Both the position numbers and the translations under genes were made by a program. Under the pieces are notes generated by a model. That model had not been told where the DNA came from, did not search any database, and saw only the letters and a list, made by a program, of their open reading frames with translations. Below are positions 25,104 to 35,590 of a DNA stretch of 64,000 nt, piece after piece (the stretch's first letter is position 1; each line of letters begins with the position of its first letter). Source of the DNA: Archegozetes longisetosus. Lineage: Eukaryota > Arthropoda > Arachnida > Sarcoptiformes > Trhypochthoniidae. Location: NCBI GenBank assembly GCA_018873245.2, contig JAEMBT020000002.1, positions 3,662,001 through 3,726,000 of the forward strand. The letters are read 5' to 3'.

Positions 25104-25247
25104 GTTGACCATTTAACCTACTGACAATTTGACCTACCAACCGTTTTGTTGGGTTAGTTTGAGTTAGGTTGGGTTAGGTTAGGTTGGGTTAGGTTAGGTT
25201 AGGTAAAATGATTGGTAGGTCAAATTTTCAGTAGGTCAAATGGTCCA
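25104..25247. mobile_element. small MITE with a TTAGG-type telomere-like core
   Basis: Inverted termini of about 40 bp (TGACCATTTAACCTACTGAC on the left, matching reversed TGGACCATTTGACCTACTGA on the right). Between them 25149-25204 is a run of GGTTA/GGGTTA units, that is, the arthropod telomere motif TTAGG in reversed frame. Similar short runs occur at 43755-43770 and 53342-53365. Confidence 0.75.
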
Positions 25248-27379
25248 GATCTTTTAATTTATGGAAAATCATAGTACTATATAAGTATATATGATAAGAG
25301 TTTGATATACTTATATCGCTATTTTCATTAATTTATTAGTTTTTGATTTGACATGGCATTCTTAACGATCTTAAACTATTTTTCTTCTCATAATAAGTTT
25401 GTTTTTCAATTTGAGCTCCAAAATAATTATACGGATAAATAGTATAGTTATAAACCTCAATATAACTATTTTGTCAATAACTATATTATAACTTCTTTGA
25501 GCAACACAGGTGTCCGATATCTAGAAAAAATGAAATATAAGATTACATTGCTTTTAATATTCATTGCTTCACCTATGGCGCAATTTATAATACCCATACC
25601 ACCATTTTTAAAATGTGAATTCTACTTTAATTAATAGTAGTTAGAACTCAAAATCATATGATTTAGAGCTCAGTAAAAATATTCTGTTTTATGCAGTCAG
25701 CAGCTTAGATATTTATCATGAGAAGATTCACAATTTTATCATAACAACATCATTATTCAGATTTAAACTGCTTTTTTGACAACACTAACTGCATAGTTTC
25801 TTAAGTTTGATACTTTTGGCAACTCAAGAATTATTCAAGCTTTTAGAAATGATCAATTCGTATTTCAAGTGAATTCAAGCTTTTTGCAAATTACATGATC
25901 TGAAAACTCTAATATTTAATCAAGTTTGCTTAAAATTTAATCTGTTCGGACAATCAAAATCAATGGTGTGTCAAAAAGTTAAAAATGTTTTATTCTTAGC
26001 TTAACTATTTTTAGCTTAAGTTCTTAGGTAAGCACAATTATGATTTTCTTTGATAAAAATAAGTATATTATTGAAGTATTTTCTCATTTAAATATGTATT
26101 ATATAATAAACTCATGCATAAGGAACAGTTTGGTGCCGTAAAAAGCGTGCATTGATACCGAGATGTTATAAATGTTCGCATTAAGATATCTAATCAAAAT
26201 TTTACTCTATTCATTAAAATGCAAGAAATACAAAGTATCAATATTGGAACTTTAATTATTTTTTGGCAAAATAGTCAGTAATAAGCATTAAGTAATTTTT
26301 TCTAAGAATTAGATTCTCAAACTCAACGATCATATCATAATAGCCTTTGTCGACTTTTAATGATTCTAAATATAATTTTGATTCAAATACATCACTCAAT
26401 ACTTCGTAATTTGAGAGATTTTAAAACCTCTATCCAGACTTATAACTTTGACTTGACTTTCATTTATCTCTGTATCACTCGAATCATCAGTAGCTTTAGG
26501 AAGAGACTTTGCTATTTCACTAATTTCGTTTTCAGTTAAGCTTTGTCGACAATCAATATTATGATCAAATGAAACCAGAGATTAATGAAAGAAAAACCAC
26601 TTATTATGTATTAGCAGAGAAAACACTAAAGCTTCTTATCATATTTTGCAGTTGTTACTGTATTTTAAACGTACTCGTTATGAACGTATACTTTTTTGCC
26701 ACAAGGTTTTGAGACTGAGTTCATTAAAGCGGGTGTTCATTATAAGCGAGATGCTTATAAACCGTATTTAAAGATGTTATTAATTGGTTTGACTTAATGT
26801 CGACGAATTGAACACAATACTTTTGCTAGATTGCAAATTTAGTTCAAAACATTAAATCCATGTTCAATCTTTAAGTGTTGCAGAGAAAGTTGTTGAGCAC
26901 AATTATTCACGTTTTTGTCTCAGAGAATCATTGTTAAAGTCAAACTTTAACGAGACTCTAATTTATGGCAAATATCTATAAAATATTAATTTGTTAGTGA
27001 TATATTTGCTAAGAACCAAAAATAGTGAAGATTGATTAAACTACATTCTCATTATAGCTTCAGTATATACTATAGTTTATTCACATACACTAACTTTTAA
27101 TCACAAAACTAAATTAAAACAGTTTTGCGGTAAAATTCTTCAAAGTGATTAAACGCCACTCTTGGTCAATATATAAACTAATATAATGGGATCCCTAATA
27201 TTGATTGTTTACTAATCAAAATTTTAGATAAGCCAAAATTTAAATCTGTTATAACCTGACTATCAACATAAACCAATAATTAGAAAACTAGATAAGTTTT
27301 CTAATTATTCTGAAACTTTTCTCGCGAATAATATATGAGCACAATTATAGAAATGTATGGTTGTCTTTTACTAATCTAA

Positions 27380-27545
27380 GAAGCTGGGAAAGCCATTACT
27401 TATTTATGTATTTATTATCAGCATGACTTAAATTTTTTTGGTGAGTGGAGCTTAGAAGTGGTCGAAGGCAGACGTGGCTTGAGACTTTATGGTGAGTAAT
27501 GCTGATAAATAAATATGTAGATATGTAAGTACTTTCCCAGCTTCA
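27380..27545. mobile_element. MITE with about 50-bp inverted ends
   Basis: Left end GAAGCTGGGAAAG and right end CTTTCCCAGCTTC. The pairing continues inward through a match of TTATTTATGTATTTATTATC and GATAAATAAATATGTAGAT. About 165 bp, non-coding. It lies in the third copy of the AT-rich segment, left of the Fanzor element. Confidence 0.75.
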
Positions 27546-27862
27546 CGAAAAAGTGAAAGCCAGTCGAAATACAAATAGTCATCGAAACTGTAATAGTATT
27601 GTTGATAATCTCTATGTATTAGTATTAAATAATGGATTGGAATTTTTTTGGAAGAGGATTTAATAAAAATTTTAGAATTTTCATAAGTATTAATATCAAA
27701 GATTATTTACTAGGCATGACAGAGTTATTAATAAAATAAATTGGGTCGTGTATTTATCTGCTTGTGCTGTTAGCAGGTGTCAGCATTAAACCTATGGCAT
27801 AGCTTACACAAAAACTATTTCTGCAATGAATTCTAAACGAGTCAGTGAATGTTAACCGTTTA

Positions 27863-27985
27863 CAGACCTCATTAGAAGTCTGCAACAGCTACAAAAGGTA
27901 CCAAAAGTACCTTTTAACAAGAGAGCAGTCAACATAAAAAACGTCAACTTTCTCTTGAGAAGTTAACAGGAACTACTCCTGTTCT
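27863..27985 (-). ncRNA. candidate Fanzor guide-RNA scaffold (hairpin cluster)
   Basis: From the last codons of the Fanzor gene to the element end there is a row of hairpins. (a) 27965-27983 has a perfect 7-bp stem AACAGGA/TCCTGTT with a 5-nt loop inside the coding end. (b) 27947-27964 has AACTT/AAGTT with a CTCTTGAG centre. (c) 27893-27915 has a perfect 9-bp stem AAAAGGTAC/GTACCTTTT with loop CAAAA. (d) 27863-27882 has CAGAC/GTCTG. In TnpB and Fanzor systems the guide-RNA scaffold overlaps or follows the 3' end of the nuclease gene and reaches the element end, with the guide taken from flanking DNA. Position and structure fit; transcription is not shown. Confidence 0.5.
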
Positions 27986-29770
27986 AACATAAGATAATGC
28001 TTTATATAATATATTTCTGGCTGCGTTGATATCACGATTCCACACTTTTCTACAATTTGGGCAAACTTGAAAACGATGTGGAGACTGTGATGTTTTGCAC
28101 ACTTCATAACAGTTTGAACACAATTTTGTCGTCCTGTACTCATCAGTCAAATACACGATACAATGTTCTCTTCCTCTCAACAAGGGTTCATATAACTTTT
28201 TCAGTGGTGTCTTCACGTATCCTTTGATGAATGCAGGCACTTTGCCATTCCCATACGCAATAAACGTTTTCTTATTATTGTTATTGTCACTATTGTCACT
28301 CTTCTCCTCCTTTTTCTTCTTTTTCTTCTTCTCCTCTTCTTCTTCCTCTTCTTCTTCTTCTCTCTCTTCTTCTTTATGCCAACGATTTGATTGGCTTTTG
28401 GTCCAAAACTTTCTGGGTCTAAATTTGTCCTCAACTTTCTTCTTCCAAAGTGTTTCAAAGTTTCCTTCTGCTCACGATCTTGGCCTCTTGTTCAATTTTT
28501 TCGCGATCATTCCTGACGGCGGTTAAGACATCTCCTGTCAATGATTGTAACTTCTTCTTTCTCCGAAACTGTTTTGTGTCGTACCTAAATGATGAACTTT
28601 TGTAGAGATGATTTTTTTCATCCTTGACCATACCAAACATGTATCTTGCTCCAGGATCTAGACCAACGAAACTTGAAAATTCATTATTCAAACTGTCGAC
28701 TCAGACTCGCTCTTCTTAACATATGCACTGAAACGTTTATCCCATCTGTTGAGAACGAACCAGCAAAGTACTTGTCTTGTCTAACATTCTCAAATTTTTC
28801 AATATTGAAGAACTGCCTCCAATAATACTTGGTTTTCGATCTAAAGGTGGTCTTGTTTCTATCTTCTTTATCCTTAATGAGTTTCAGGGAAGATAGCAAT
28901 TCAAATAGTCCATCAGCGTTGTATAAAATGTTTTCTCCCAAATGAGAATACGGGGAACAGATTGAAAGACTTAACTTTTTGACGATCTTCTGGTTTGTCT
29001 TCATGTCTAAAGTTATTGAAGAATTTTTGGAGATTGAATAAGAAATTGATGTAATTCCACCACTTTGCTTCGAGATGTAAAAACGTGAAGTCATCTGCCA
29101 AGTTGAATTCCGTCTTGAAGACATTTAGATTTTGGTCAATTATTGGGTCGTTTCCACTGTCTGGTCTCTGTTGTCCAAATAGCGTCTTCAATATCTTTTG
29201 TAGAGAGCCCTTGTCCAAATTCGGAAATCTTAGCTTGAAGTATCGCTTAACTCTCGAGTGCATTAGATGAATGATGTTATTTTTTATGTTCGTCTCGAGA
29301 GTTTTGGCAGCATTCTGTATAAGGTGGGACCTTAATGTGCCGTTGTAATACTGGTCGTTGCCTCTGATTCTCCTTCTTAGATCCCTGTATTCTTCGTTCA
29401 ATGGTCTTTTGCCTTGAAGCTGATAGAAGAAGTTCAAAATGTCTGGCGTCCTATCTTCTAAATTCGATCCAGATTTCAGTAGTTTGCAGTAGTGGAAGTT
29501 GATCAGGATGGAGACTTCAACCATCAGTGACGATACTTCCAAAACATCGTTGGTTATCGCTGAGATGAGACGAGAGTGATGATCTTGGTCTTCTTGAATT
29601 TTCTTGCAAAACTTATTTAAACCACATTTGATCGTATAAGTTTCTGTGTCGAATTCGATATCGTTTATCCTTAATTTTTGTGGAGGAAGATAATCGTCGC
29701 ATTTGCGACTAGACCTCCGACTATGTCCAATTTTGCCACACGAATTACAATATGGAGTTTTCTCAGCCAT
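27944..29770 (-). CDS. Fanzor (eukaryotic TnpB/OrfB-like RNA-guided nuclease), frame-disrupted as given
   Basis: About 605 residues if read through three one-base shifts. Order: a zinc-knuckle-like N-terminus (CNSCGKIGHSRRSSRKC, residues 8-24); a helical REC/WED-like region; RuvC-I with Asp in FVGLDPGAR (about residue 371); an insertion rich in Glu then Lys; the RuvC-II position AYGNGKVPAF, which lacks the usual Glu; the relocated Glu in LTDEYRTTKLCSNC (about 543); a zinc finger (CSNC, CPNC); and RuvC-III Asp in WNRDINAARNI (about 579). The missing RuvC-II Glu with Glu in the DE-TT/S-K motif is typical of Fanzor rather than bacterial TnpB. Frames: 29770 to about 28935, about 28935 to 28690, 28691 to about 28460, and about 28460 to 27944. 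Each change requires ignoring one base, always at a short homopolymer. Start: ATG at 29770 (MAEKTPYC). It lies in a TTAA-flanked element with no transposase gene. Confidence 0.88.
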
Positions 29771-29977
29771 CCTAGATCATAGGATAAAAACTTGCATTAA
29801 AACTAACTTTATACTAAATATTCTAGATAAATAAATCGAATTATCTAAATAGTCTATTATTCCTACTATTTCTCGCCTAAATTTTGTTTTTATCTAATTA
29901 TAATTTATTTTACTATAGTATTTATTCAGCCCTAAAACAAAATTCCTAACAGCTATTAAGTTTATCTAAGATCTAAT

Positions 29978-30330
29978 TTAGCCCTAAATCAAAGTAAATT
30001 ATTTGTCTTGAGTTGTCCAATTGATCCCTAGGCGATGATCAGGACCGACTCTTGATTTAGCGTTGAACCAAAGTAAACTCTTCTTGAGTTGTCGAGTTGA
30101 TTTCTAGGCGATGACTACGGCCGGCTCTTAAACTATTAGACTCACAGGTCCGGAGCTCTTGCGTATGCAATGCTTTTACCCAGAGCGGGAGCTAATTGTG
30201 TTTAATTATCGGCGAAGCGACCTTCGCTGACGTGATCAGCAGTACTAGACTGCTGGAGTTTGTGTTTTGTTTGTGTAATAATTTAACTTGTTGGGAGCGC
30301 TCGACGATAAGCACTACCTCAACAAGTTAT
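29978..30330. repeat. tandem duplication and inverted pair upstream of Fanzor
   Basis: Two direct copies of about 75-80 bp (about 29978-30056 and 30057-30131) share CTTGAGTTGTC, CTAGGCGATGA and CCGRCTCTT. Further up, AACTTGTTG (30285-30293) and CAACAAGTT (30320-30328) form an inverted pair around a GC-rich core GGGAGCGCTCGACGATAAGC. This stretch is clearly richer in GC than its surroundings and lies 200-560 bp upstream of the Fanzor start, so it may be its promoter or 5' untranslated region. An old LTR-type end is another possibility (TGTTG...CAACA). Confidence 0.5.
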
Positions 30331-31058
30331 GATGCAGGGAGGACAATATATTTAAATTGAAAGGACCTAAGATAAATTTGACAGCACTTTGAGTGAAAAG
30401 CGCAAACTGATGACTTTTCATCGATTTCTGACACCTTTTATACTGATTTTGGACAAAGGGTTTGCTTTTGCCCAATTAGAAACAGGTGTCATATGCACAA
30501 GTTCAATAAAAGTTCAGACGGATTTGTGCTCAGGACACCGTTTTGATGACTCAGTTATAGAGAAAGGGGGATTAACTTTCAAAAGTTAATCTAGTGTTTG
30601 TTTGAATTTGTGAAGTAGTCTCAATATTTAACTAAAACGAAGAAAGGATTAAGTTTTAAATAAACAGGTGCTCGTTATAAGTGTGAGTATGTGTACACTA
30701 TTGAAATAGTCACAATATAATTGATAAGAAATTAAGACTGAAATGTTTATCTGATCTGATATGCGACGATCTTATCAAAAGAGTAAAAGTTGATTATCAA
30801 GAAGACTTTTCGTAAAATATTAAACTCTTTGTGCATATTTTTGCTAAAAAGCGTCATTTCGATAAAACAAAACATTATTTTTGTGATATGTATTTAATTC
30901 ATTAATGAATTAAAATTTTCTAAGAATTTGTGATAACTTTGTTACACTTTATTTTATTTGAATATTTTTAGAGTATAGAATGTTATAATAAAAGATAAGA
31001 ACTTCATACTTATTTAATCTCTTTAACCAAAGCTGATAAGGAAAAGGGGACATTTTTT

Positions 31059-32350
31059 GGTTAACCGGGAAGTTTTGTGGCACTCGACCATAAAAATCGG
31101 ATGATGGTGCCATTTGATAGTACTTTATGAGACGAGTCCAAAAAGGTCACCATCATGCGGCTCCGCCCACCCGATATAGAACCACGCCCACTTTTTATTT
31201 TAGCCACTCCCACTGACTCCACCCCCACAATATGGGTCTCAAAAGAAAGGTCTCAATGAGTAGAGTCCATTGGTAAAGGTCGCGTGATTATAGGATGCAT
31301 ACTTCCTGAGAAATTGACTAAAAACACTCCTATATTCTACGACCAATTAGCAGTACATCGAAAATTTACATTGTTGACTCCGAGATGATTTATGTTGTAA
31401 TTGTTCTAACATTTGTATATACATAGGTTGACAAATGTTTTGTCAGATCATTCGGACTTTGCTTACATACAAAAATGTAGTAAGGTTTCGGAATAGGAGG
31501 CAATCAGAGAAAATTCATCGTTTGCTACTTTTACCCTGAACCGGTTTCGCAATCTGCAGAAACTTTTAAATTTAAAATAAGCATCGTAATTTTTTCTCAA
31601 TACTTTTACTATTATTTCTCATTTTTTTTAATTATATACAGTTAAGTTAGTATATATAGATAAAAATTTTAGTTTTCAAATAAAAACATTGGTTTTAATG
31701 TTAGAAATTTAACTATAAATTTGCTTTATTACTTGTTAACCTTTGTCTCATAAAGTGTCAAAAACTTTGAATCTTTTTCGTCTGCCTCTATAAAACTGTT
31801 CAAATTTATCCTGACTTAATAACTGTACTCATCTTCATATAATTCATTTGTATTTCTTTAATTATTTGCACAAGTTTTCAAACTTATTCGTAACAAAGGT
31901 CCTACAGTAGGCTTGGAAAAACCCCCGTTATGAGATTTTTCAGTTAGGGTATTACTACTGCCTCCTATTCCGAAAGCCTACCAAAAAGTCAGACTAAACA
32001 TTACCAAACTAGTGGTTTGTCTCAGATTTGGTCAACAATGTCAATTTTCGATGTACTGCCAATTGGTCGTAGAATATAGGAGTGTTTTTAGTCAATTTCT
32101 CAGGAAGTATGCATCCTATAATCACGCGACCTTTACCAATGGACTCTAGTCATTGAGACCTTTCTTTTGAGACCCATATTGTGGGGGTGGAGTCAGTGGG
32201 AGTGGCTAAAATAAAAAGTGGGCGTGGTTCTATATCGGGTGGGCGGAGCCGCATGATGGTGACCTTTTTGGACTCGTCTCATAAAGTACTATCAAATGGC
32301 ACCATCATCCGATTTTTATGGTCGAGTGCCACAAAACTTCCCGGTTAACC
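31059..32350. mobile_element. Merlin-type fold-back MITE with 320-bp arms and 8-bp TSD
   Basis: Arms 31059-31378 and 32031-32350 are nearly perfect inverted copies starting GGTTAACCGGGAAGTTTTGT. The flanks carry the direct repeat CATTTTTT (31051-31058 and 32351-32358), an 8-bp target duplication as made by Merlin elements. Internal arm sequence (ATAGTACTTTATGAGACGAG, then CGCCCAC-rich stretches) resembles the ends of the autonomous Merlin element at 58946-63668 (ATAGTACTCGACGAGACAAA), so that element's transposase may have mobilised it. No coding capacity; the middle has a smaller inverted pair (GGTTTCGGAATAGGAGGCA near 31490). Confidence 0.85.
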
Positions 32351-33189
32351 CATTTTTTGATTAACTGATAGGGACGACTTTATTTCTCGACTGTACGTGA
32401 GTGAGTGTGAGTCATAATTTGTGTGAAATCTCCTTATTAACTATGATGAAAACTGTTTGCCTATTACTTTTTGTTGTTGTATATAATGTTCCCAAAATAA
32501 TACAATGGTCTTTCAAGGGTTAAACAAAGTTTGTATAACAAAAGCCACATTTTGAAAGAAGTTTCAAAATGCAAACGTAAAATTGTTAAACTTTAATTTT
32601 GAAACTTTCTTCAAAGTCTAACTGGTGCAACGCAAACGTTATGCAATATTCTCTGAATCATTTGTAATTAATTACTTAAATCATTTCATTATGTAAGTTT
32701 TATCTAAAGTTTGATACTATCTAAAACACTTATCTTTATTGAATAATAGTTTTTAAATTTGTTTTAATCATAAAGAAAATGGATAATTATATTGATAAAC
32801 AACTTAATATTGTTGTGTGGATTTCTATGTTAAGATCTTCTATATTTTATATAAGAGTAGTAACAGAATTATTAAATTTCTGAAGATATAATTTATTTAT
32901 GGAAAATTAAAGCACAAATATACATGATGAGTTTTATATTCTTATGCTTTCATTTTAAAGTTTGTTAACTTTTGTTTAAACAGCGTATTTGTATTGCTTT
33001 CAGACTATTTTTTACTCTTATAATAATGTATAGTTTGAAGTTTTAGCCACAAAAATATTTATACAAAAAACAGAATAACCTTAAACCTCAATACAATTAT
33101 TGTGTAGAAGACTAATCTTTTTTTCGTTGATCAACACAAGTGTCTGACGTCCGGGAAAGATAAATATAAAGTTATAATAATTTTAAAAT

Positions 33190-34030
33190 GTTCTTCGCGC
33201 TATAGGAGATATGTTTCCAAAAAAGCTTTGTTATATCTGCGTTCGATACCCAAAGTTGACTTAAGCGTTGTAAATAAGCTTACAATCCATGTTAGTCTGC
33301 CTTCACATTTAAAGAGGTTGTCCGGACATCCATTGGGAGTTGGTCCCCGGTCTAGTTTAGACCTACCGACTTTACCAACACATAGAGTTGGGCGAATGGA
33401 GTATAATAGCACCTTCATATCTTTTCATATCACCAGGTAAAGGGTGTAAAAACCAAAAAACCTTTAAAACTTTGGGAGCTCATAACTCAAAAACTATTCA
33501 ACATAGAATTATTAGATTTGGTATGTCGAGTCATGACAACCAAGTGTATTCAACGATAGAATGAAAGTCACGTTTTGTTAATGTTAAGTAAACTTTCCAA
33601 AGATTGAAAATCTTCAATCGCTAATTTCAATACTTTAAATATATTGTTCGGAGTAGCCAGTAGTACACAACCTAGTATGGAAGTACAAAAAGTTCTAGTC
33701 CAAACATTTTATTTTAAGGGTCAAAAATTGCGAAAAACTTTTTTCATATGTAGAGTAATTATCTGATTTCAATAGTACCAGCAAGACTTGCTTAGTTCGA
33801 CGAGAGCTTTCTAATGATATATGACTCATAAGGGTTTATAAAGATGTAACACACTTCCCATATACGGCAATGTTAACGGTTTGTTGCCTATAACTTTTAA
33901 ACCTATGGACCAATTTCAATCTGACCAGCAAGACTATTGCTCAGCTTGACGAGAGCTTTCGATTAATATATAACATGATATATTTCACAGGAGCCAATTC
34001 CCAATAGATCTCCGGACAATCTCTTTAAGG
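33190..34030. other. unassigned region with an open-on-both-strands segment and two similar blocks
   Basis: At 33200-33440 both strands are open for about 70 codons and GC content is higher than around it; no family is recognised. Two similar blocks follow: ACCAGCAAGACTTGCTTAGT...GACGAGAGCTTTC (about 33778-33815) and GACCAGCAAGACTATTGCTC...GACGAGAGCTTTC (about 33925-33962), spaced about 147 bp. Probably remains of a repeat. Confidence 0.4.
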
Positions 34031-34570
34031 TGCGTTCGTAGTCAGACATTGCGAGGTTGCGAGGTAACGACATACTCTTCTAATACTGGTATTCATTTGA
34101 GATATCTAGATTTCAAATGTTTTCGCATTTCTATTTTAATCATCTGATTGATTGTGACCCAAAAGATGGCAAAATTTAAGCCTATACTTAATGCAATCAA
34201 ATTCTTTAATTCTCTGAATACACCTGAAAATAACATAATATTCTATCAAAACTTTATCCTGAGAATGAGTACTACACAAAATTGTTTGCTTTTACTTAAC
34301 TATAATCTGATGACTATATTCAACTATTAAAACATGATTTGAAACAAACTATAACTTTAAACCAAAGCACTTGTACTTTTAGCCGAAAAACTTAATTATC
34401 TGACATAATAACTAATTAGTTCAACCAATGCATTGCTTGCTTTCGATTAAATAGTACACTGAAACGCAATAAACAATTACTAACCATCCAATAAAGTTGT
34501 AAACAAAAAATCTATAATTACTATTAGTTTCGTACATGTCACGAGCCTACAGGCTTTGCAAGTCATCAAT

Positions 34571-34590
34571 GCATCTCTCTCTCTCTCTCC
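34571..34590. repeat. CT microsatellite
   Basis: A short run of CT dinucleotides (CTCTCTCTCTCTCTCC), simple sequence. Confidence 0.85.
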
Positions 34591-35084
34591 TCATTCTTTA
34601 ATCTCTATTTTATAGAATACATATTTCTCTCTATATATTGCTCTAAAGTATATTTAAAAATGATTGTAGATGTTGTGCAATGCAGTGATGATGTGCTTTA
34701 CTGCAGACGATGGCTCTGTCAATATCAATATTATCTTGATCTTGATCTTTACATTAACAACAATATTTGTCTATCACATTAACTCTTATGCAGCACTTAA
34801 TATATAATTAATTTTTAGCACATTCTTTCCGTGATATTGTTTAAAAGTTTAGTATTGGTCATTTTGATGCGAAAATTTAGTTATCACTAAGGAAAAGATT
34901 TATTGTAAAATACAACTTTTAATGGTATTGCAAATATCATAAGTTCAATATTTATTTACTCGAATCTATAAATAAGCGTCTCAATAACGAAGTTTTATAG
35001 CACAATAAACACAATATTATGATCATAAGCACAATAATACAATTTTTAGACTTATAGGATAATTTTTGACACTGGTCGGAAACT

Positions 35085-35378
35085 CAGGGACTTAGAGCTG
35101 CTGCCTAAGTGGAAATGCTAAAAGAAGTGCTATCAAAATTAAGCAACAGACATCTTGAGAAGTTGGAATCATCAATCAGCGAGAACTCTGATCTAAAAAG
35201 ATTCTTTGAGAATAAAGATCTTGAATTTAAAGTAAGGACAACATTTGTTCCGTTAACTTCAATCAATGTCGAGCGCTCATTTTCTCGTCTAAAAAATATT
35301 CTTACTGATGATCGGCACAAACTAACCCCTGATAACATGGAAAAGTTTGTTATCTATTATAATGCATTTCTTGAATAA
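35085..35378 (+). pseudogene. hAT transposase C-terminal (dimerisation) fragment
   Basis: About 90 codons ending FVPLTSINVERSFSRLKNI, then LTDDRHKLTPDNMEKFVIYYNA. This is the hAT C-terminal dimerisation motif (P-x-S-x-x-x-ER-x-FS followed by a basic stretch). No upstream catalytic part or terminal repeats were found, so it is a 5'-truncated remnant. It belongs to a different hAT lineage than the element at 35591-36373. Confidence 0.8.
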
Positions 35379-35590
35379 TTATTATTAAACTGTTGCTTAA
35401 CTAAACTATGCTTAATTGAAATATATTTTAGTGGCTAATTTATAATACGATTTTTTAGCACAATAAACCCTTTCCTTACAGTTATTACATACTGCGTGAC
35501 TAGTATTTTGCTGAACATTGTCTCATATCTACAGTTTACCATCAAATATAATTCAATATTGAAAAAAGAAACCAAAATGGATATCATTGC

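Larger units (their letters stand above)
27856..32519 (-). mobile_element. TTAA-flanked (piggyBac-like) element carrying a Fanzor gene
   Basis: The AT-rich segment is interrupted between GAATG-TTAA (27852-27855) and TTAA-ACAAAG (32520-32523); joining the flanks restores the sequence seen in the copies at 20540 and 24890. The inner ends are CCGTTTACAGACC on the left and, reversed, CCCTTGAAAGACC on the right (10 of 13 match), like short piggyBac termini. The 4664-bp element holds the Fanzor gene on the minus strand ending 88 bp from the left end, a GC-richer upstream region (29980-30330), and a nested Merlin-type fold-back (31059-32350). No piggyBac transposase is visible, so it must have moved with help from elsewhere. 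Confidence 0.72.
19190..33180. repeat. three degenerate direct copies of an AT-rich segment
   Basis: Landmarks recur in order. Start: GAATGATTTCTAC (19225 and 20925). ATTTAGAGCTC (19390, 21090, 25660). CTCAGAGAATC (20005, 22898, 26920). AAACCTATGGCAT and AATTCTAA with GAATGTT (20484, then the diverged 24830, then 27790). TTGAAAGAAG-TT-CAAAATGCAAACG (20570, 24920, 32545). End: a TGTCTGA/TGTCCGA stretch (25510 and 33142). The copies run roughly 19190-20880, 20880-25500 and 25500-33180 and differ in length mainly through mobile-element insertions. No protein is encoded by the shared part. Confidence 0.7.

Noticed and set aside
28213..28526. Lys/Arg-rich minus frame and Ser/Phe-rich plus frame over the (GAA)n tract
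   Set aside because: Both are shadows of the purine-rich tract; the frame that joins the RuvC-I and zinc-finger parts of the Fanzor is the acidic one.
30241..30330. LTR retrotransposon end (TGTTG...CAACA)
   Set aside because: No second LTR, primer-binding site or reverse transcriptase is visible; only a short inverted pair is certain.
27856..32519. piggyBac transposase inside the Fanzor element
   Set aside because: No open frame with DDD transposase motifs; the frame at 30389-30589 has no similarity to it.
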